64,000 bases of DNA from Agromyces cavernae (GCF_021044935.1 NZ_JAJNMP010000003.1:682001-746000); one strand, 5' to 3'. Shown: positions 52,602 through 61,073, counted from the stretch's first letter. Notes: generated by a model not told the origin, from the letters alone. Translations and numbers: made by a program.

Positions 52602-53560
52602 GCGCATCGGGCGGCACCAAAGCCATCATCGCGGCATTCCTCGCCAACTCGGGAATCGCCCTGACGAAGTTCATCGCATGGTTCTTCTCGGGGTCGGCGT
52701 CGATGCTCGCCGAGGCGGTGCACTCGGTCGCCGACGCGGGCAACCAGCTGCTGCTCATCCTCGGCGGCCGCCAGGCGAAGAAGAAGGCCGACAAGGAGCA
52801 TCCGTTCGGCTACGGCCGCGAGCGGTACGTGTACGCGTTCGTCGTCTCGATCATCCTGTTCTCGATCGGCGGCATCTTCTCGATCTACGAGGGCGTCGAC
52901 AAGCTGCAGCACCCGCACGAGCTCGAGAACGCGTGGCTGCCGCTGCTCGTGCTGTCGATCGCGATCGTGCTCGAGTCGTTCTCACTGCGCACCGCCGTCA
53001 TCGAGTCGAACCACGTGCGCGGCAAGCAGAGCTGGGTGCAGTTCGTGCGCCGTGCGAAGGCTCCCGAGCTGCCCGTCGTGCTGCTCGAAGACATCGCCGC
53101 GCTCGTCGGCCTCATCTTCGCCTTCCTCGCCGTCGGCCTCACCGTCATCACCGGCAACCCGCTGTTCGATGCGATCGGCACGCTCATGATCGGCACCCTG
53201 CTCGTGCTCGTCGCCATCGTGCTCGGCATCGAGACCAAGTCGCTGCTCGTCGGCGAGGGCGCCAACGACGACGACGTCGAGAAGATCGAGCAGGCGATCG
53301 TCAACGGCCCCGAGGCAGAGCGCATCATCCACATGAAGACCCTCTACCTCGGCCCCGACGAGCTGCTCGTCGCCGCGAAGCTCGGCTTCACCGCCGACCA
53401 GAAGGTGCTCGAGATCGCCGCCGCGACGAACGTCATCGAGCAGCGCATCCGCACGGCCGTGCCCTCGGCGCGGGTCATCTACATCGAGCCCGACGTGTAC
53501 GTCGAACCCGACCAGCCCGCGCCGCCCACCGACGCGATCGTCATCAAGGGCCTCGAGTGA
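52598..53560 (+). CDS. cation diffusion facilitator family transporter
   Basis: A 320-residue CDF exporter. Metal-site helices: SMLAEAVHSVADAGNQLLL (HxxxD in TM2) and VLLEDIAALVGLIFAF (DxxxL variant in TM5, where many CDFs have HxxxD), followed by a cytoplasmic domain (ESLLVGEGAND region to the end). The TM2 motif has S-V-A-D in place of Asp at one site, so the metal is uncertain (Zn, Mn or Fe). GTGA overlap with the following amidotransferase. Confidence 0.9.
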   Translation: MSASGGTKAIIAAFLANSGIALTKFIAWFFSGSASMLAEAVHSVADAGNQLLLILGGRQAKKKADKEHPFGYGRERYVYAFVVSIILFSIGGIFSIYEGVDKLQHPHELENAWLPLLVLSIAIVLESFSLRTAVIESNHVRGKQSWVQFVRRAKAPELPVVLLEDIAALVGLIFAFLAVGLTVITGNPLFDAIGTLMIGTLLVLVAIVLGIETKSLLVGEGANDDDVEKIEQAIVNGPEAERIIHMKTLYLGPDELLVAAKLGFTADQKVLEIAAATNVIEQRIRTAVPSARVIYIEPDVYVEPDQPAPPTDAIVIKGLE

Positions 53561-54324
53561 GCATCGCCGGTCGAGGAGCGCCACGCGAAGCCGGACGCGT
53601 CTCGAGACCACGCACCGCGCTGGTGCTGCGCCACGACTCGACGATCGGCCTCGGCAACCTCGCGCCCACGCTCGAGGCGCACGGCTACGAGATCGTCACG
53701 GTCGACGCGCCGTCGACGGATGTCTCGGGGCTCGACGCGCTCGCACCCGACCTGGTCGTCGTGCTCGGCGGCGAAGAGGGCGCCTACGAGACCGACCTCT
53801 ACCCGTACCTCGCCGACGAGATCGAGCTGCTGCGCACGCGCATCGACGCCGAGGCGCCGATCTTCGGCGTGTGCCTGGGCGCCCAGCTGCTCGCGAAGAC
53901 CCTCGGCGCACGCGCCTTCAAGGGCGAGCGCAAAGAGGTCGGCTGGCTCACGGTCGAGCCCACCGAGGCGGGCGTCGACTCGCCCGTGCGGCACTTCGCG
54001 GGCGTGCCGACCGTGCAGTGGCACGGCGACACGTTCGACCTGCCCGAGGGCGTCGTGCGGCTCGCCGGGTCTGCGCAATACGAGAACCAGGCGTTCGCGC
54101 GCGGCGACTGGCTGCTGGCCGTGCAGTTCCACCCCGAGGTCGACGACGCCATCCACGAGGACTGGCTCGCCGCCTGGGGCGACGAGCTGCCCGAGTACGG
54201 GCTCACCGCCGAGCAGCTGCGCGCGCAGCGCGCCGAATACGGGCCGCCGATGCAAGCGGCATCCGCTCGCCTGCTCGGCGAGTACCTCGAGGGGCTCGCA
54301 CACCGGTCGGAGTCCGCCGCGTAG
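53557..54324 (+). CDS. type 1 glutamine amidotransferase
   Basis: A 255-residue class I GATase-like protein. FGVCLGAQLLAKTLGA holds the nucleophile Cys, and VQFHPEVDDAIHEDW the His-Glu pair, so the triad is complete. VPTVQWHGDTFDLPEG is also conserved. It resembles the GuaA-type GATase stand-alone family, whose substrate is often unknown. GTG start overlaps the CDF stop; residues ~5-18 come from a half F1 repeat. Confidence 0.9.
   Translation: MSIAGRGAPREAGRVSRPRTALVLRHDSTIGLGNLAPTLEAHGYEIVTVDAPSTDVSGLDALAPDLVVVLGGEEGAYETDLYPYLADEIELLRTRIDAEAPIFGVCLGAQLLAKTLGARAFKGERKEVGWLTVEPTEAGVDSPVRHFAGVPTVQWHGDTFDLPEGVVRLAGSAQYENQAFARGDWLLAVQFHPEVDDAIHEDWLAAWGDELPEYGLTAEQLRAQRAEYGPPMQAASARLLGEYLEGLAHRSESAA
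53569..53609. repeat. half F1/F2 repeat at the amidotransferase N-terminus
   Basis: GGTCGAGGAGCGCC ... GGACGCGTCTCGAGACC, translated as an Arg/Gly-rich stretch. Resembles the half-element in resB. Confidence 0.8.
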
Positions 54325-54359
54325 CGCTGCCCGCCTTCAGCAGAACGCAAGCCGCTCAG

Positions 54360-54394
54360 GACGGCTCTCCAGGGAGTCGCCCTGGAGAGCCGTC
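54360..54394. terminator. bidirectional terminator hairpin
   Basis: Perfect 15-bp arms GACGGCTCTCCAGGG and CCCTGGAGAGCCGTC with a 5-base loop between two convergent genes, 36 and 17 bp from their stops. No U-run on either side. Confidence 0.88.
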
Positions 54395-54410
54395 GTTCGC
54401 GTGATCGGTG

Positions 54411-55196
54411 TCAGAAGTGGGTGCCGCCGTCGATGCGCACCTCGGTGCCGGTGATGAACGCGCCGTCGTCGCTCGCGAGCATCGCCACGACGCCGGCGAC
54501 GGTCTCGGGACCGGCGAAGCCCTGCCCGAGCGCGGGCTGCAGCTTCATGAACAGCATCATGTCGGCGTCCTCGGGAAGGCCGGGGCCCTGGCTCTGCTTG
54601 GACTGGCCGGAGCCGTCGGTCATGCCCGACGAGATCGAGCCGGGCTGCACCGAGTTGAAGCGAATGCCCTTCTTGGCGTACTCGGCGGCGAGGGCGTGCG
54701 TCATCGACTGCACTCCGCCCTTGCTTGCCGCGTAGGCGGACATGTAGGGGTGGGCGAACATCGCCGAGGTCGAGCTGAAGTTCACGACGGAGGCACCGTT
54801 GCCCTCGAGGAGGGCGGGGATCGACTCGCGGATCATGAGGAAGGTACCGACGAGGTTCACGTTGACGACCTGCTGGAAGGCGTCGAGCGACGTCTCGTGG
54901 GTGTGCGAGGAGCGCAGGATGCCTGCGGCGTTCACGAGCGCGTCGAGCCCGCCGAGCCAAGCGACGGCGTCGTCGACGCCGGCCGTGACGGATGCCTCGT
55001 CTGCGATGTTCACGGTGACGGTGTGCAGTCGCTCGGCGGAGTCGCCGGCCTTCGCGACGGTGTCGGCGAGGCCCGCCTCGCTGACGTCGGCGGCGACGAC
55101 GCGGCCGCCCTCGGCGAGGATGCGCAGTACGGTGGCCTGTCCGATTCCGGAGCCTCCGCCGGTGACGAGTGCGCGGCGACCTTCATAGCGGTTCAT
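54411..55196 (-). CDS. short-chain dehydrogenase/reductase
   Basis: A 261-residue classical SDR. NAD(P)-binding ALVTGGGSGIGQATVLRIL, then DVSEAGLAD; catalytic NAAG, S in VVNFSSTSAM, and YAASKGG. The acidic residue after beta-2 (AADVSE) suggests NAD preference. Possible substrate: an alcohol or sugar. Divergent from the TetR gene; GAAAGG precedes the ATG. Confidence 0.92.
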   Translation of the reverse strand: MNRYEGRRALVTGGGSGIGQATVLRILAEGGRVVAADVSEAGLADTVAKAGDSAERLHTVTVNIADEASVTAGVDDAVAWLGGLDALVNAAGILRSSHTHETSLDAFQQVVNVNLVGTFLMIRESIPALLEGNGASVVNFSSTSAMFAHPYMSAYAASKGGVQSMTHALAAEYAKKGIRFNSVQPGSISSGMTDGSGQSKQSQGPGLPEDADMMLFMKLQPALGQGFAGPETVAGVVAMLASDDGAFITGTEVRIDGGTHF

Positions 55197-55245
55197 GTTT
55201 CGACCTTTCGAGAGTCTGGTACGGTTTGCTACACGTTACGCCCTT

Positions 55246-55262
55246 GTGGCACAACGTGCCAC
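55246..55262. promoter_or_regulatory. operator palindrome between SDR and TetR genes
   Basis: Perfect 7-bp arms GTGGCAC and GTGCCAC around AAC, about 50 bp from each start, in a divergent 114-bp gap. Probable TetR site controlling both genes. Confidence 0.6.
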
Positions 55263-55310
55263 TATGTCAAACAGCAGCCAGGCTCGGAGTATTTCGCGTA
55301 CGCTTCGACC

Positions 55311-55982
55311 GTGGACCGCACCGCCCCAGCTCAGGCCGCGCCGGCTCAGGCCGCCCCGGCTCAGTCGCTCACCGCACGCCGCAAGGCTGCGACCCAGCTC
55401 GAGATCGCCCGCGCCGCCGCCGTGCTCTTCACCGAGCACGGCGCAGACCAGGTGACTGCCGAGGCCATCGCCGCGAGCGCCGGGGTATCACTGCGCACCT
55501 TCTACCGCTACTTCCGCACGAAGGAGGACGCGGTCGGCCCGCTGCTCGCCGGAGGGGCAGACGCCTGGCAGCAGGCGCTCGCGGCGACCACCGGCGACCC
55601 GATCGCCGCGATCCCCGCCGTGATCGAAGCGCAGCTGACCCCGCGCGACGACCTCGCTCGAGAGGGACTGCGATGGACCCGCGGCCTGCTCCGCGCCGCC
55701 GTCGACGACCCGGCGCTGCTCACGGTGTGGCACCGGGTGAACCACGACTCCGAGTCGCGACTGCAGCGCATCATCGCCGGGCTCGCCGGCGACGCCGCCG
55801 ACGACTTCGAGGTGCGCCTGGCCGCGACGGCGGCCACCGACGCCGTGCGCATCGGCCTCGAGGCCTGGGCCGCGGGAGCGGGCCCCGACACCGGACCCGG
55901 CTCACCCGCCGACCTCGCGACGCGCGCCTTCGCACAGCTGTCACGCGGCATCGCGCTCGTGCCGGAGCCGACCGGGGGTTGA
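55311..55982 (+). CDS. TetR family transcriptional regulator
   Basis: A 223-residue regulator. GTG start, then a repetitive APAQAAPAQAAPAQ leader of ~15 residues and the HTH: LFTEHGADQVTAEAIAASAG then VSLRTFYRYFRTKEDAVGPL. The C-terminal ligand domain resembles the MftR/TetR_C class (RWTRGLLRAAVDDPALLTV). Divergent SDR gene is the likely target. Confidence 0.9.
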   Translation: MDRTAPAQAAPAQAAPAQSLTARRKAATQLEIARAAAVLFTEHGADQVTAEAIAASAGVSLRTFYRYFRTKEDAVGPLLAGGADAWQQALAATTGDPIAAIPAVIEAQLTPRDDLAREGLRWTRGLLRAAVDDPALLTVWHRVNHDSESRLQRIIAGLAGDAADDFEVRLAATAATDAVRIGLEAWAAGAGPDTGPGSPADLATRAFAQLSRGIALVPEPTGG

Positions 55983-55988
55983 GCAGCG

Positions 55989-56492
55989 CTACCCCGCCGG
56001 CGACGCCCCGCCCGGGCGACGCAGCGGGTCGTCGAAGAATGCGAGCAGCAGGCGAGCGGATGCCTCGGCCTCGACGCCCCCGAAGACCTCGACCCGGTGA
56101 TTGAGCCGGCGATCGCGAAGCACGTCGTAGAGCGAGCCCGCGGCACCGGCCTTCTCGTCCCAGGCTCCGAACACGACCGTGGGAACACGTGCCGAGACGA
56201 TGGCGCCCGCACACATCACGCACGGCTCGAGGGTGACGACGAGCGTGCAGTCGGTGAGACGCCAGTCGCCGGTGGCCTCGGCCGCAGTGCGCAACGCGAG
56301 CACCTCGGCGTGCGCGGTGGGGTCGCCCGTGAGCTCGCGTTCATTGCGCCGCGCGGCGACGACCCGACCCGACTCGTCGACGACGATCGCGCCGACCGGC
56401 ACGTCGCGGGTCGCGGGCGCCTGGGCGGCCTCGGCGAGCGCGAGGCGCATCCAGTCGCGGTGCAACCCGTCGCGGTGCATCGGACGCTCCAC
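55989..56492 (-). CDS. tadA: tRNA adenosine(34) deaminase
   Basis: A 167-residue zinc deaminase converting wobble A34 to inosine in tRNA-Arg. [11 protein letters not shown] (zinc His and catalytic Glu) and [13 protein letters not shown] (zinc Cys pair) are intact. GTG at 56492 after GGGAGGG is chosen; ATG at 56480 is possible. Divergent from upp. Confidence 0.95.
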   Translation of the reverse strand: MERPMHRDGLHRDWMRLALAEAAQAPATRDVPVGAIVVDESGRVVAARRNERELTGDPTAHAEVLALRTAAEATGDWRLTDCTLVVTLEPCVMCAGAIVSARVPTVVFGAWDEKAGAAGSLYDVLRDRRLNHRVEVFGGVEAEASARLLLAFFDDPLRRPGGASPAG

Positions 56493-56536
56493 GCGGCCCT
56501 CCCTTCGCGAGACCCCCGCAAACTAGACTCGAGCCT

Positions 56537-57169
56537 ATGCGAGTCCACGTTGCCGATCACCCGCTCATCACCCACAAGCTGACGGTCCTGCGCGACGTGA
56601 ACACTCCGTCACCGATCTTCCGTGCGCTCGTCGAAGAGCTCATGACCCTGCTCGCATACGAGGGCACTCGCGGAGTGCGTGTCGAGCCGGTCGACATCGT
56701 CACGCCGGTCTCGCCGACGACGGGCGTGCGCATCGCCGAGCCGAAGCCGCTCATCGTGCCCATCCTGCGCGCGGGCCTCGGCATGCTCGAGGGCATGGTC
56801 AAGCTGCTGCCCAGCGCCGAGGTCGGCTTCCTCGGCATGGCTCGCAACGAAGAGACCCTCGAACCCACGACCTATGCCGAGCGCCTGCCCGAAGACCTCA
56901 GCAACCGCCAGTGCTTCGTGCTCGACCCCATGCTGGCCACCGGAGGGTCGCTGACGGCAGCGATCGAGTTCCTGCTCGAGCGGGGGGCGACCGATGTCAC
57001 GGCGATCTGCATCCTCGCGGCGCCCGAGGGGCTCAAGGCCGTCGAGCAGGCGCTGCAGGGTCGCGAGGTCACGATCGTGCTCGGCGCGGTCGATGAGCAG
57101 CTCAACGAGCACGGCTTCATCGTGCCCGGCCTGGGCGACGCGGGCGACCGCCTCTACGGCACGGTTTGA
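56537..57169 (+). CDS. upp: uracil phosphoribosyltransferase
   Basis: A 210-residue pyrimidine-salvage enzyme. Hallmarks: [34 protein letters not shown], the PRPP motif [18 protein letters not shown] and the uracil-binding C-terminal [17 protein letters not shown]. Confidence 0.97.
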   Translation: MRVHVADHPLITHKLTVLRDVNTPSPIFRALVEELMTLLAYEGTRGVRVEPVDIVTPVSPTTGVRIAEPKPLIVPILRAGLGMLEGMVKLLPSAEVGFLGMARNEETLEPTTYAERLPEDLSNRQCFVLDPMLATGGSLTAAIEFLLERGATDVTAICILAAPEGLKAVEQALQGREVTIVLGAVDEQLNEHGFIVPGLGDAGDRLYGTV

Positions 57170-57458
57170 CACGCGGCACGATTCTCGACCACCGGTATGA
57201 AGCATGCCGGTCGGTGCGGTAAGCGGGACCACCGCGACATCCGCTTCGAAGGATCTTCGGAGTTCGACACGCCGCACCGCATCCGCTACACGGGATATTT
57301 CTGAAACTCGCCTTCTGTCGCAGATTCTTTCTCACGACCGGCCGGGTCGCCCGATCCTGCGGATGTCGCGACCGGGCACGAACCGGCTGCGATGTCACAC
57401 CCCGTCATCTCGTCGTCATGAATTGACATACGTCGGACTCTGAGTTTGACTCACACCC
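57170..57458. other. 289-bp upstream region of the leader peptide
   Basis: No ORF with coding character. TTGACA at 57423-57428 could be a -35 for the leader-peptide transcript, with TTGACT 17 bases later as a poor -10. Otherwise nothing recognised. Confidence 0.5.
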
Positions 57459-57560
57459 ATGACTGACACCGCACGCACCCTGACCGCCCTCGAGGTGACC
57501 AGGACTGCCGACATGATGATGTCGGCGCGTGCGCCCATGTGTTGTCGAATGTGCCGCTAA
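57459..57560 (+). CDS. 33-residue cysteine-rich leader peptide
   Basis: MTDTARTLTALEVTRTAD, MMMSARAP and MCCRMCR then stop. Short peptides with terminal Cys-Cys/Cys motifs, translated ahead of regulated genes, are a known actinobacterial attenuator type that senses cysteine supply through Cys codons. Here the next gene is 166 bp downstream, a winged-helix regulator, not a classical sulfur gene. A TTGACA-type promoter element lies ~30 bp upstream. No obvious ribosome site. Confidence 0.6.
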   Translation: MTDTARTLTALEVTRTADMMMSARAPMCCRMCR

Positions 57561-57726
57561 CAGCGAAACGACCGCCGAGTCCCCAGCCGATCAGCATCCC
57601 CGATCAGCGCCGACTCCACTGAGCCCGCCGCATCTCGAGGGTTCGCCCGGCCGAACGGCCATTCGTTCCCGACCCCGCCTCTGAGGGGTCGGCTTGCAGC
57701 ACCCTTCAGCACAAGGATTCCGTCAC

Positions 57727-58527
57727 ATGTCTCTCGCACTCGCTCCCGCCCCCGTCCGCACCGTCCAGGCCCGCACCGCTCCGTCGCTGCCCAGTGCGCC
57801 CGTCGCTGCGCCGCTCCGGTCGATCGGCGCCCCCGCACCCGCTGCTTCGGCCGACGCCACGGCCGTTGCTGCGGCATCCGCGCCCGCCCGCCCCGCCGCT
57901 CCCCGCGTTCGCGCCGTGCCCGAGGGCACCGAGGCCCGTGGCTTCGTGCTCTACGTCGGCATCGACGAGGCCAAGGCCTCGGCCGACGGCACCACGCTGC
58001 ACCGCATCGTCGAGGCACTGCGCGCGCTGACCGCCGAGATCGCTCCCTCGTCGGGCACCTACGCCGCCGTGGCGCTTGCGCCCGAGGGCGCCGGCGGTCG
58101 CGACGTCGACGTCGTGCGCCTCGCCCTGCAGGACCCGGCCGCGCTCGCGAAGCAGCGCGAGGGCCAGGGAACCCGCGACGACACCGACCGCCACCCCAAT
58201 GGGGTCATCATCGATATCTCGCGCAAGCGCGTGCTGCTCGACGGTGAGGCCGCCGGCCTCACCTACAAGGAGTTCGAACTGCTGCAGTACCTCGTGTTGC
58301 GCGAGGGTCGCACGATCGACCGCCACGAGCTCATCGAGAACCTGTGGGACGCCGACGATGAGGCCCCGAGCGAGCGCACGATCGATGTGCACGTGCGCCG
58401 GCTGCGCTCGAAGCTCGCGCACTACCAGGACATCGTGCGCACCGTTCGCGGCGTCGGCTACCGGTTCGACCGGCACGCGGATGTCTCGATCCGCCAGGCC
58501 TCGACGCCGTCGCCCGACCTGTACTGA
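57727..58527 (+). CDS. orphan winged-helix (OmpR/PhoB-type DNA-binding domain) regulator
   Basis: A 266-residue protein. The N-terminal ~70 residues are Ala/Pro-rich and probably disordered; a compact middle (~70-140, GFVLYVGIDEAKASADG then TLHRIVEALRALTAEI) is unlike a receiver and lacks its Asp; the C-terminal ~100 residues are a Trans_reg_C winged helix (LTYKEFELLQYLVLREGRTI and RTIDVHVRRLRSKLAHY, GVGYRFDRH). With no phosphoacceptor, its input is unknown. Related proteins exist in other Microbacteriaceae. AAGGA lies 11 bases before the ATG. Confidence 0.85.
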   Translation: MSLALAPAPVRTVQARTAPSLPSAPVAAPLRSIGAPAPAASADATAVAAASAPARPAAPRVRAVPEGTEARGFVLYVGIDEAKASADGTTLHRIVEALRALTAEIAPSSGTYAAVALAPEGAGGRDVDVVRLALQDPAALAKQREGQGTRDDTDRHPNGVIIDISRKRVLLDGEAAGLTYKEFELLQYLVLREGRTIDRHELIENLWDADDEAPSERTIDVHVRRLRSKLAHYQDIVRTVRGVGYRFDRHADVSIRQASTPSPDLY

Positions 58528-58625
58528 GCGGGTGCGGACCTCCGCGTTCACGTGTGCGGCGCGGTTCGCAAAAAATCACAGAACGATAACTAGCGCTCGT
58601 TACCGATCCGTTATATATTCGTGAG

Positions 58626-58734
58626 TGCACCGACTGTTTGCTGTGGCGGTCGGTGCGGAATGTGATTGCAGGACACTCTTGGTGCAAGGGAGAGGGCCGG
58701 TCGTCAGCCTCTACGACCGGCCCTCAACCGTTTT
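58626..58734 (+). ncRNA. candidate structured small RNA
   Basis: An AT-rich segment with TATATT at 58614-58619 is followed by a hairpin with perfect 8-bp arms GCACCGAC (58627-58634) and GTCGGTGC (58649-58656), a weaker TTGCA/TGCAA hairpin (58666-58687) and a strong terminator. About 109 nt, with no ORF. It may instead be a 5' leader of the MarR gene ending in an attenuator. No family recognised. Confidence 0.35.
58692..58734 (+). terminator. Rho-independent terminator
   Basis: Perfect 13-bp arms GAGGGCCGGTCGT and ACGACCGGCCCTC with an 8-base loop, then AACCGTTTT. It lies 165 bp after the winged-helix gene and 52 bp before the MarR gene. Confidence 0.85.
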
Positions 58735-58786
58735 CCCCCGGCGGTTCTCTATTGTTGGATGAGCCGAAATACCGAAGGGAGCCGAG

Positions 58787-59281
58787 ATGGCCGATCGCGC
58801 GATCACGGTCGCCGCGTGGGAGTCGCTGTTCCGCGCCCAGGTGACCATCATGCGGGCGCTGGCCGCCGAGTTCCCGAGCGAAGTGATCTCGCTGAACGAG
58901 TACGACGTGCTCTTCAACATCTCACGCGCTCCGAGTCGGCGGTTGCGGCTCAAGGACCTCAATCGCAACGTGCTCATCACCCAGCCGAGCGTCAGCCGGC
59001 TCGTCGATCGCCTCACCGCGCGCGGCCTGGTCGTGAAACTGCCCGACCCCGATGACGGGCGCGGCACCATCGTCGGCATCACCGAATCCGGATTCGAGCT
59101 CTTCCGCGAGGTCGCGATCGAGCACATGGGCGCCATCACCCGGCACGTCGGCCATGCCCTCGATGAGCGAGAGCTCAAGGACCTCATCGACCTGTGCGAC
59201 CGGCTGCGGCTGGGCGTCCGCGAGTCCGCGGGTCCCGCCGCCAACGGGACAGCCGACGACGAACTCTCGTACGACGTCTGA
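58787..59281 (+). CDS. MarR family transcriptional regulator
   Basis: A 164-residue winged-helix protein. HTH: RLRLKDLNRNVLITQPSVSR then LVDRLTARGLVVKLPDPDD; wing DGRGTIVGITESG. AAGGGAG precedes the ATG. No divergent partner; its target is unknown, possibly the following ORF or itself. Confidence 0.9.
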   Translation: MADRAITVAAWESLFRAQVTIMRALAAEFPSEVISLNEYDVLFNISRAPSRRLRLKDLNRNVLITQPSVSRLVDRLTARGLVVKLPDPDDGRGTIVGITESGFELFREVAIEHMGAITRHVGHALDERELKDLIDLCDRLRLGVRESAGPAANGTADDELSYDV

Positions 59282-59408
59282 TCGGCGCCGGGCGGTCCAC
59301 AGCTCGCGGCTCGCGGCTCGCCGCTCGCGGCATCGGGCCCGACTAGCCTGCGAGGCGCGAACGCGCAACCCCGTGGATCGATGACGCATGGCGTGAGAGG
59401 TTTGTTGC

Positions 59409-59705
59409 ATGACCGGACTCACCCAGGAGGTGCAGATCCGTCTGGGCATCGAGGTCGAAGACGAAACCATCCTCGTCGGCCTTCTGCCCGAAGACGACGG
59501 CGCCTCGCACGATCTCGAACAGGCGATCGTCAACGTGCTCACGACCGCCCTCGACTCCCCTGACTTCCGAGAGCTTCTCTGCACATACGGCCTTGCGATC
59601 CGGCGTGGCGAGGTCAGGGCGTTCACCCAGCAGATCGCCATGGTGCTGCCCGGTTCAGGCCTGGTGCATCCCGTCGCCCACGTCGTCGACCAGCACGCGA
59701 TGTGA
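59409..59705 (+). CDS. protein of unknown function
   Basis: A 98-residue mildly acidic protein: MTGLTQEVQIRLGIEVEDET, a middle with DGASHDLEQAIVNVLTTAL and an end GSGLVHPVAHVVDQHAM. No signal peptide, helix or motif that I recognise. Third-position GC is normal for the region. Confidence 0.65.
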   Translation: MTGLTQEVQIRLGIEVEDETILVGLLPEDDGASHDLEQAIVNVLTTALDSPDFRELLCTYGLAIRRGEVRAFTQQIAMVLPGSGLVHPVAHVVDQHAM

Positions 59706-59713
59706 CGCGGGCA

Positions 59714-60025
59714 TTACGGGGAACGCGAGAGGAGGGCGTCCTCGAGTTGGGCATGCGTCGGATGACCGGCGAAGCCGCCCGGCGTCGCGTACACGCGGCA
59801 GGCGAGCGATCGCGTTCGACCACCGGATGGAAACAGGTCTACCCCGTCGACGAGGATCGTCGGCGAACCCGCGAACTCCCGTCCCCCGGCCGAGTCCTCC
59901 GAGTCGATCAGGTGCACTCCGATCGGGACATCCTGATGCTCCGTCGAATCGAGCGCCGAGCGCAGCAGACGCCGAGCCTCCTCCCAATTCGGGCACTCGG
60001 CGATGTACAGGAGATCGACCCTCAT
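59714..60025 (-). CDS. DF-family thioredoxin-like protein
   Basis: A 103-residue thioredoxin-fold protein of the DF family, some of which are selenoproteins. LLYIAECPNWEEARRLL carries a Cys where the selenoprotein forms have Sec; GSPTILVDGVDLF is the cis-proline part and LACRVYATPGG the second conserved Cys. ATGA overlap with the upstream CDF gene. Linked to metal/mercury genes in many genomes. Confidence 0.85.
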   Translation of the reverse strand: MRVDLLYIAECPNWEEARRLLRSALDSTEHQDVPIGVHLIDSEDSAGGREFAGSPTILVDGVDLFPSGGRTRSLACRVYATPGGFAGHPTHAQLEDALLSRSP

Positions 60026-60738
60026 GCCTCTCCCTTGGTCGCATCGTCGAGGTGCTCCTCGCGCGAGTGATGATGACCATCTCCGTCGGATTCGCCCGCT
60101 TCGAGGATCATGCCCACGGAGGTCGCGCAAGCGTCGCCCTTCCACGCTTCGACGCCCTCGCGAACTGCGAAGACGACGATGACCAAGCCGGCGATCGGGT
60201 CGGCCCACCACCATCCGAAGAGGCTGTTGAGCAGCAGGCCGAGCAGGACCGCGGCTGAGAGGTAGGCGCAGATGAGCGTCTGCTTCGAGTCCGCGACCGC
60301 GGTCGCGGACCCGAGCTCCCGCCCGGCGCGACGCTCGGCGAGCGACAGGAGGGGCATCACCGCGACACTCACCGCGGTGAGGATGAGGCCGACGGTGCTG
60401 TGCTCAGGCTCGGCTGCTCCGAAGAGCGCGAGCAGTGATGACCCCGTCACGTAGGCGGCGAGCGCGAAGAACGCGACGGCGATGACGCGCAACGTGCCCC
60501 GTTCCCACCGCTCGGGGTCGCGACGGGTGAACTGCCATGCGACCGCCGCCGCCGAGAGGACTTCGATCGTCGAGTCGAGCCCGAATCCGATCAGGGCCAC
60601 CGAGGACGCGATCGTGCCGGCCGTGATCGCGACGATGGCCTCGATCACGTTATACCCGATGGTCGCGGCCACGATCAGGCGGATGCGCCGATGCAGCGTC
60701 GCTCGGCGGGCGTCGGCGAGGGTGGTCGAGGTCGTCAT
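60022..60738 (-). CDS. CDF-like cation transporter
   Basis: A 238-residue short CDF family exporter, with about six transmembrane segments. ALIGFGLDSTIEVLSA and AVADSKQTLICAYLSA are the TM2 and TM5 metal-site regions. The C-terminal tail is His/Asp-rich (DGDGHHHSREEHLDD). TGATG overlap with the ArsR gene and ATGA overlap with the DF gene show a tight operon. Likely Zn, Cd, Co or Ni. Confidence 0.88.
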   Translation of the reverse strand: MTTSTTLADARRATLHRRIRLIVAATIGYNVIEAIVAITAGTIASSVALIGFGLDSTIEVLSAAAVAWQFTRRDPERWERGTLRVIAVAFFALAAYVTGSSLLALFGAAEPEHSTVGLILTAVSVAVMPLLSLAERRAGRELGSATAVADSKQTLICAYLSAAVLLGLLLNSLFGWWWADPIAGLVIVVFAVREGVEAWKGDACATSVGMILEAGESDGDGHHHSREEHLDDATKGEA

Positions 60739-61073
60739 CAGCAGGTGCACCCCTCCCCCGAGCAGCAGTCGGGATCGACCACGAGCACGAGGCGAAGGAG
60801 GTCGTCGAGCGCAGGAGCCAGATGCGAGTCCGCGAGGCGATACCACATGCGCCGACCATCGGGAATCGACTCCACCAGGCCGCACCCGCGCAGGCAGGCC
60901 AGCTGGTTGGACATGACCTGCCGCGAGACGCCCAGCGCATCGGCGAGGTCGGAGGGGTACGCGGGTGCTTCGCGCAATGCGAGGAGGATGCTCGCTCGGG
61001 TCGGGTCAGCGAGGGCGTGCCCGAGCCGCGCGAGCGCGGCGGTATGCGTGAGGGTCGCAGTCGCGGTCGTCAT
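60738..61073 (-). CDS. ArsR/SmtB family metal-responsive repressor
   Basis: A 111-residue regulator. HTH: YPSDLADALGVSRQVMSNQL then ACLRGCGLVESIPDGRRMWY. The C-terminal DPDCCSGEGCTC is a cysteine cluster and Cys also occur in LACLRGCGL, together like the CmtR/CadC-type site. Its gene heads the ArsR-CDF-DF operon. Cd, Pb or Zn sensing is inferred. Confidence 0.9.
   Translation of the reverse strand: MTTATATLTHTAALARLGHALADPTRASILLALREAPAYPSDLADALGVSRQVMSNQLACLRGCGLVESIPDGRRMWYRLADSHLAPALDDLLRLVLVVDPDCCSGEGCTC

Noticed and set aside
58626..58734. 6C RNA family
   Set aside because: The loops lack the runs of six or more C residues that define that family.
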